Source of the DNA: an uncultured Sphingobium sp.
GTDB lineage: Bacteria; Pseudomonadota; Alphaproteobacteria; Sphingomonadales; Sphingomonadaceae
Direction: 5' to 3'
Assembly (NCBI GenBank): GCA_913773715.1
Contig: CAJYHD010000332.1
Coordinates: forward strand, 1-9,785
DNA: 9,785 nt
The notes under the pieces are model-generated. The model had not been told where the DNA came from. It saw only the letters and a program-made list of their open reading frames with translations, and did not search any database. Positions 6,772 through 9,785 of this stretch are shown one piece after another (within the stretch, counting starts at the first letter, position 1; each line of letters starts with the position of its first letter). The translations under genes were made by a program, and so were the position numbers.

Positions 6772-6837
6772 AGGGGCCTCGCCCTAGCCCGGCAATCTAT
6801 GGCACCTGGGCGCATCAGAAGCGACTCTTGGACGAGC

Positions 6838-7668
6838 ATGTTTGAAGATCTGGCCGCTCGCGGCTTCCAAATTGAGTTTCACAGCCATGCCACGGCCATC
6901 CTGAGCGTCGATTTTCCCGACGCGATCGGGGAGTTGGAAGCGGCGCTCGGCGCGCTATCCATCCCAATTGAGGAGATCATCGGCTCGGGTGGAGGCGAGA
7001 CAAAGGGCACTCAGCGTCTCCGGCGCGCCTTGGCCGAGCTGGGCTGGCACAAGGTCAATTTCACGATCGAAAAGCGCATCAACGGCGTCCAAAGGGAGTC
7101 GATCTCCCATGAGGTCGATCATGTCCGTACCTTCGCCGATGGCCGCGTCATCGCGCTCGAAATCGAGTGGAACAACAAGGATCCATTCTTCGACCGCGAC
7201 CTGGAGAACTTTAAGCGGCTGCACGCGGAGGGGGCGATCAGCGTTGGCGTGATTGTCACGCGGGGATCGAGCCTACAGGACGACATGGTGCAGCTCGTCC
7301 GCCGGTTTGCAACCGAGCGGGGTCTGGAGTCGAGTGATGACCTTGGATCTTTGGGACTGACGCCCACCCCCCGGCAGAAGGCCGATGTTGCTCGGCGTAT
7401 GCGAGCAGGCGGCGCGACCTTTGCAGACGCTTGGTCGCTTAGTTTCGTGAAGGATAAATATGGGGCCGCCACGACCCATTGGCGAAAGCTAGAAGATCGC
7501 GTGCACCGCGGCGTCGGCAATCCATGCCCGCTCCTCCTCATTGGACTACCCAGCTCAATCGTCACTTTCGATGAGCATCTCGACGTGGGCGCCATCGCCG
7601 AGGGCGAGGAGGAGCAGGAGATCCTTGCTGAGCCTATTCAGCCGCTTCCGCCACCAGCCCAGCCCTAG
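6838..7668 (+). CDS. BglII/BstYI-family Type II restriction endonuclease
   Basis: The 276-residue protein resembles restriction enzymes of the BglII/BstYI group, which cut short palindromic sites as dimers using a PD-(D/E)xK-like fold. A candidate active site is Asp101, Glu110 and Asn112 (DGRVIALEIEWN), i.e. D-x8-E-x-N; BglII has D-x8-E-x-Q. Nearby are SHEVDHV (90-96) and the well-ordered block NNKDPFFDRDLENFKRLHA (112-130). The segment SGGGETKGTQRLRRAL (50-65) and WRKLEDRVHRGVGNPCP (215-231) also look like family signatures. The recognition site cannot be read from sequence. An upstream ATG at 6733 is in frame but would overlap the divergent gene by 39 bp and adds 35 unrelated residues, so 6838 is preferred, although its ribosome site is weak. 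The acidic and Pro-rich tail (255-276) overlaps the convergent methyltransferase gene. Confidence 0.82.
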   Translation: MFEDLAARGFQIEFHSHATAILSVDFPDAIGELEAALGALSIPIEEIIGSGGGETKGTQRLRRALAELGWHKVNFTIEKRINGVQRESISHEVDHVRTFADGRVIALEIEWNNKDPFFDRDLENFKRLHAEGAISVGVIVTRGSSLQDDMVQLVRRFATERGLESSDDLGSLGLTPTPRQKADVARRMRAGGATFADAWSLSFVKDKYGAATTHWRKLEDRVHRGVGNPCPLLLIGLPSSIVTFDEHLDVGAIAEGEEEQEILAEPIQPLPPPAQP

Positions 7669-8320
7669 AGTGATGGGCATACGTCGGCCAGGAAGGGGTA
7701 TATTCCTCGTCCGCCTGGTTGCCCCATACGGTCCAATCCGGCCGCGTTCCACGCGAGAACATCTCCAAGAACGGGCCGGGGCTGCATTCCTCAATCAGCG
7801 GATATTGCTCGTCAGGCTTACGGCTGTGCTCCCGCTTGCGGCTCTCAAGATAGTTCACCTGTGTCCGACCCGGATCAAGCGTGCGGGCGTTCTTGCCCCG
7901 GACGCCAAATAGGATCAGTTCTGTAACGTTGCGGAAATAGAATCCCACGCCCCGACCATCAGATCCGCCATCCTTGCGGATCTTCCGCCATACGATGTTG
8001 GATTTATACTCAAAGCCCCATTCCCGCATTACACGCAAGCCGTCCGGCAAGAGCGCATTAGGCACCCACAGGTAGAGGTGGGCGGTTGGCGCAACGCACT
8101 CCTGCACCGGTAGCTCGCAAATCTCGTCCAGCGTCATTGTCCCGTAGCGGTTTAGGCGGCGGTGCTCGGGTGCCACCTTCCCGGTACGGTTTTGAAACTG
8201 CCACGGCGGATCCGCCAGTACTGTTCTGAAATTGCCGCCCCCTGCGACGTTCAACAGATCCATAGCTGCCGGACTATAATCCGGTGACTTCTTGGACGCC
8301 TTGCGCTTGGATTCTGACAT
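7634..8320 (-). CDS. MT-A70-family DNA adenine-N6 methyltransferase
   Basis: The 228-residue protein has the DPPW catalytic motif at 37-40 (VLADPPWQFQN), preceded by a short Lys-rich leader. It carries other MT-A70 features: HLYLWVPNALLPDGL (about 85-100), WGFEYKSNIVWRK, RNVTELILFGVRG, and a C-terminal block with SRKPDE and TVWGNQ. Such enzymes transfer a methyl group from S-adenosylmethionine to the N6 of adenine in a short DNA site. Next to a Type II endonuclease it is best read as the protective partner of the restriction system. The ATG at 8320 overlaps the TAA of the small upstream gene (TAATG), so translation is probably coupled. Its 3' end overlaps the endonuclease gene by 35 bp in convergent orientation. 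MT-A70 enzymes also occur alone in phages, but this context favours restriction-modification. Confidence 0.9.
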   Translation of the reverse strand: MSESKRKASKKSPDYSPAAMDLLNVAGGGNFRTVLADPPWQFQNRTGKVAPEHRRLNRYGTMTLDEICELPVQECVAPTAHLYLWVPNALLPDGLRVMREWGFEYKSNIVWRKIRKDGGSDGRGVGFYFRNVTELILFGVRGKNARTLDPGRTQVNYLESRKREHSRKPDEQYPLIEECSPGPFLEMFSRGTRPDWTVWGNQADEEYTPSWPTYAHHSRAGLVAEAAE

Positions 8321-8487
8321 TAGGCTGCGTCCTCATTCTTAATCGATTTTGGCGCGCGACCCACATAGCCACGCAAGCCTCGCCGGATGACCTGACTCAC
8401 TGTTTCGTCACGACTATCAGCAACTTGCCGTGCCTTTTGCGCGAGCTTCTTCGGCACCCGCACTGTTACAACGATATCGTCTGCCAT
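8320..8487 (-). CDS. Small ribbon-helix-helix (CopG-like) regulator
   Basis: A 55-residue protein starts at the ATG at 8487, preceded by GGAGAGG on the minus strand. The sequence begins MADDIVVTVRVPKKLAQKA. The beta strand IVVTVRVP, then a helix (KKLAQKARQVADSR), a short turn and a second helix (TVSQVIRRGLRGYV) form the classic ribbon-helix-helix DNA-binding fold, which works as a dimer with the strand in the major groove. It is the first gene of a two-gene unit: its TAA overlaps the ATG of the methyltransferase. The likely role is repression of its own promoter, and hence control of the methyltransferase. It could instead be an antitoxin-type protein, but no toxin gene is adjacent. An RHH antitoxin or regulator is certain only at the level of the fold. 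Confidence 0.82.
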   Translation of the reverse strand: MADDIVVTVRVPKKLAQKARQVADSRDETVSQVIRRGLRGYVGRAPKSIKNEDAA

Positions 8488-8809
8488 ATGCCTCTCCGGC
8501 GTACCATGTATGTTCTGGTATTGCCTTGTAATACGGATTGCAAGACGATTACCCTCACTTACGAGCCTCTTTGCCTACTGGCTCGACCGTGCCGGTGCAC
8601 TGCACCGATTTTCCTGTCTTGTTGGCGCGCTTCTGACACGCCTCCAGCACCTCACGATTGGCGGTCACAATTCGATCATGCTTTGGGCTTCGGTGAAGCC
8701 AACAACACGGCGTGCGTCATGCACTATAGTCAGCCGGCGGGCGTGGTGCGTCGCACCCCGTGCTCGACGGAGACGACAGCGCTTCGCAACGCCTACGGAG
8801 TGCGGTGAT
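8488..8809. other. Non-coding region between the RHH gene and the lipoprotein gene
   Basis: No convincing gene is seen on either strand; the plus-strand frame that runs into the lipoprotein has an Arg-rich, non-protein-like translation. It should hold the promoter of the RHH-methyltransferase unit (minus strand) near the candidate operator at 8502-8534, and a promoter for the lipoprotein (plus strand). Other structures are a 15-bp palindrome, CGGTGCA-C-TGCACCG (8593-8607), followed by ATTTTCC, and a hairpin GGCTT/AAGCC near 8679-8700. No tRNA, attachment site or CRISPR-like repeat was found. Confidence 0.5.
8502..8534 (-). promoter_or_regulatory. Candidate operator of the RHH regulator
   Basis: Two overlapping inverted repeats lie 15-47 bp upstream of the RHH start codon: TACCA (8502-8506) with TGGTA (8516-8520), and GTATT (8518-8522) with AATAC (8530-8534). 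The shared half-site around 8516-8522 gives a run of evenly placed TAC/GTA motifs, the kind of array that RHH dimers bind side by side. Position just before the ribosome site fits autorepression. This is a pattern call, with no binding evidence. Confidence 0.4.
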
Positions 8810-9289
8810 ATGAGGGTCGCGGTGTGGTCGGTAGCGGGATTGCTGCTAGTGTCCTGCTCGCCGAACGCACCGCAACCCGAGGTCCCGGCCGGCTGGAAGT
8901 CGGTCGGGATCCCTTCGTGCTGCACGGTCGCCATTCCATCAGATGCGACTCTGAAGGCGGGAAAGGACCCGGTAGACGATCCGGTGTTCCTGCTGCGCGG
9001 GCCGGGCTACGAAGGCATGTTCACAGTGACAGGCCGAGGATCGGCGCTGCCGATCGCGAGCTCCGGGACCAACTACAAAGCGGATCAGCTCACGCTCGAC
9101 GGCCGCCCCGCAGGCGTAGCTTCCTACCGTGTCGCCGACCCGAACTATCCCGAGCGCCGCAGCCTTCTGTGGACGTTTGCTGGGCGGAACGACGGATCGG
9201 GGAAGAACCTGGTGCTTGATCTTTCCTGCAAGGAAACGGGTTGTGCCGTATTCCTGCCTATGATCGGCTCCCTCGACGCAAAACCATGA
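8810..9289 (+). CDS. Small lipoprotein of unknown function
   Basis: The 159-residue product starts at the ATG at 8810, preceded by GGAG at 8797-8800. It opens with a short signal peptide, MRVAVWSVAGLLLVSC, whose lipobox Leu-Val-Ser-Cys puts the lipidated Cys at position 16. The residue after it (Ser17) is compatible with outer-membrane sorting. The mature part has four more cysteines, an adjacent pair at 37-38 (IPSCCTVAIP) and C140/C145 (LSCKETGC), which could make two disulfides in the periplasm. It looks beta-rich, with alternating hydrophobic stretches such as GMFTVTG and AGVASYRVAD. No family is recognised. The same frame is open upstream to 8510, but the lipobox makes 8810 the right start. 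It does not look like part of the restriction system, since it is transcribed away from it. Confidence 0.75.
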   Translation: MRVAVWSVAGLLLVSCSPNAPQPEVPAGWKSVGIPSCCTVAIPSDATLKAGKDPVDDPVFLLRGPGYEGMFTVTGRGSALPIASSGTNYKADQLTLDGRPAGVASYRVADPNYPERRSLLWTFAGRNDGSGKNLVLDLSCKETGCAVFLPMIGSLDAKP

Positions 9290-9311
9290 ATACTCGCTGC
9301 CTTATGGGTCA

Positions 9312-9434
9312 ATGCCGACCGGGAAGCCGATCCGGCTTGTCGGCCGGCTGGAGCGTTCGTTATGGGGCGACGACGACTTTGGCCGGTTCCAGCTAGACGA
9401 CGCCGCGGTCATCGCAGTCGACGGGCCACGTTGA
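9312..9434 (+). CDS. Possible small protein of 40 residues, weakly supported
   Basis: This ORF gives MPTGKPIRLVGRLERSLWGD and continues with DDFGRFQLDDAAVIAVDGPR. The alternation of hydrophobic and charged residues looks like two short beta hairpins rather than random translation. There is no good ribosome site, and the ORF starts only 22 bp after the lipoprotein stop. It is followed by a small GC-rich hairpin (GGCCC/GGGCC, 9439-9452). It may be a truncated piece of a longer gene. Low confidence. Confidence 0.3.
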   Translation: MPTGKPIRLVGRLERSLWGDDDFGRFQLDDAAVIAVDGPR

Positions 9435-9785
9435 GGCGGGCCCGGCTGGGCCGAAGGTCGAGCCCACGGGTTGGGTAGGCGGGATAACGACGCAGCCGCT
9501 ACGATCGGGGCGGTTCCTTTATACCGGCTGGGGCATGAAGAGAATCCTATCCCGACCATTGATCCCATTCGGGACGGTCGCGGCCAGCGCGCTTCGACTG
9601 GTTCAGTCGTAAACGTATATCTGTGCCCGCTCTATGCGCCACCCGCTGTTCGCAAAAGCCTTCCTTTCTGACGACCTCGCGGGCGGGCCATGACGACAAC
9701 GCATTTCTGCGGCCCGCCGCTTGTCAGAACTGTTCTGGAAACCTGCTTCGCAAAAGCGCTTGCCGGCTACGGGTTTGGAGAGCCC
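9435..9785. other. Right-hand end, no clear gene; short repeats and a possible partial ORF
   Basis: I see no recognisable coding sequence here. An ATG at 9690 opens a plus-strand frame that stays open to the window edge (32 codons, starting MTTTHFCGPPLVRTV), but it has no good ribosome site and no known family. Structural features are a 6-bp hairpin CGACTG/CAGTCG (9595-9609), an 8-bp inverted repeat GGCGGGCC/GGCCCGCC (9682-9689 with 9711-9718), and a direct repeat TTCGCAAAAGC (9649-9659 and 9747-9757). Confidence 0.35.

Noticed and set aside
6733..6837. Upstream in-frame start of the endonuclease
   Set aside because: It would overlap the divergent gene and adds a non-conserved-looking stretch; the product from 6838 starts directly with the family-like N-terminus. 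The choice remains open because the ribosome site at 6838 is weak.
8510..8809. Upstream extension of the lipoprotein frame
   Set aside because: The Arg-rich translation is not protein-like, and the signal peptide with lipobox begins at 8810.
1..9785. CRISPR array, tRNA or rRNA genes
   Set aside because: No regularly spaced repeats and no cloverleaf-like or rRNA-like sequence were recognised by eye on either strand.

Overview
The window looks like chromosomal or plasmid DNA from a high-GC alphaproteobacterium, most probably a sphingomonad. This rests on strong GC bias in third codon positions, the character of the catalase, the dehydrogenase and the MHYT fragment, and the IS types present. 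No rRNA, tRNA or housekeeping marker is present, so the placement is an inference from protein style. Much of the window is a patchwork of intact genes, truncated genes and IS scars, typical of an accessory region.

Layout. (1) 1-1898, minus: a large-subunit KatE/HPII-type catalase whose 3' end lies outside the window. (2) 2173-2472, plus: an orphan N-terminal piece of an MHYT membrane sensor, probably a pseudogene. (3) 2572-3747, plus: an intact zinc-dependent alcohol/formaldehyde dehydrogenase-like enzyme, followed by a perfect 16-bp inverted repeat (3786-3830). (4) About 3865-5210, minus: an IS110/IS1111-family element with its DEDD transposase, imperfect subterminal inverted repeats, and about 240 hairpin-rich non-coding bases downstream of the transposase that are a good candidate for a guide (seeker/bridge) RNA. 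It abuts a remnant of an aldo/keto reductase gene. (5) 5450-6124 plus a coupled small ORF (6124-6270): a protein with two copies of an ABM-like domain and a short one-helix protein whose tail appears cut. (6) About 6264-6388: the left-end scar of an IS3-family element, including the first codons of its orfA and a 16-bp fold-back.

(7) 6280-8487 holds the most coherent system in the window, a Type II restriction-modification module: an unknown ORF (6280-6771, minus), a BglII/BstYI-family endonuclease (6838-7668, plus), an MT-A70-family adenine methyltransferase (7634-8320, minus), and a 55-aa ribbon-helix-helix protein (8320-8487, minus). The last is translationally coupled to the methyltransferase and is probably its regulator. 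Endonuclease and methyltransferase converge and overlap by 35 bp at their 3' ends. The enzyme pair should cut unmodified foreign DNA and protect the host. The RHH protein probably senses its own level through inverted repeats upstream of its gene, thereby setting methyltransferase expression.

(8) 8488-8809 is non-coding and carries the RHH promoter/operator region. 8810-9289 encodes a small unknown lipoprotein. 9290-9785 has only a weak 40-codon ORF, a possible partial ORF leaving the window, and short repeats.
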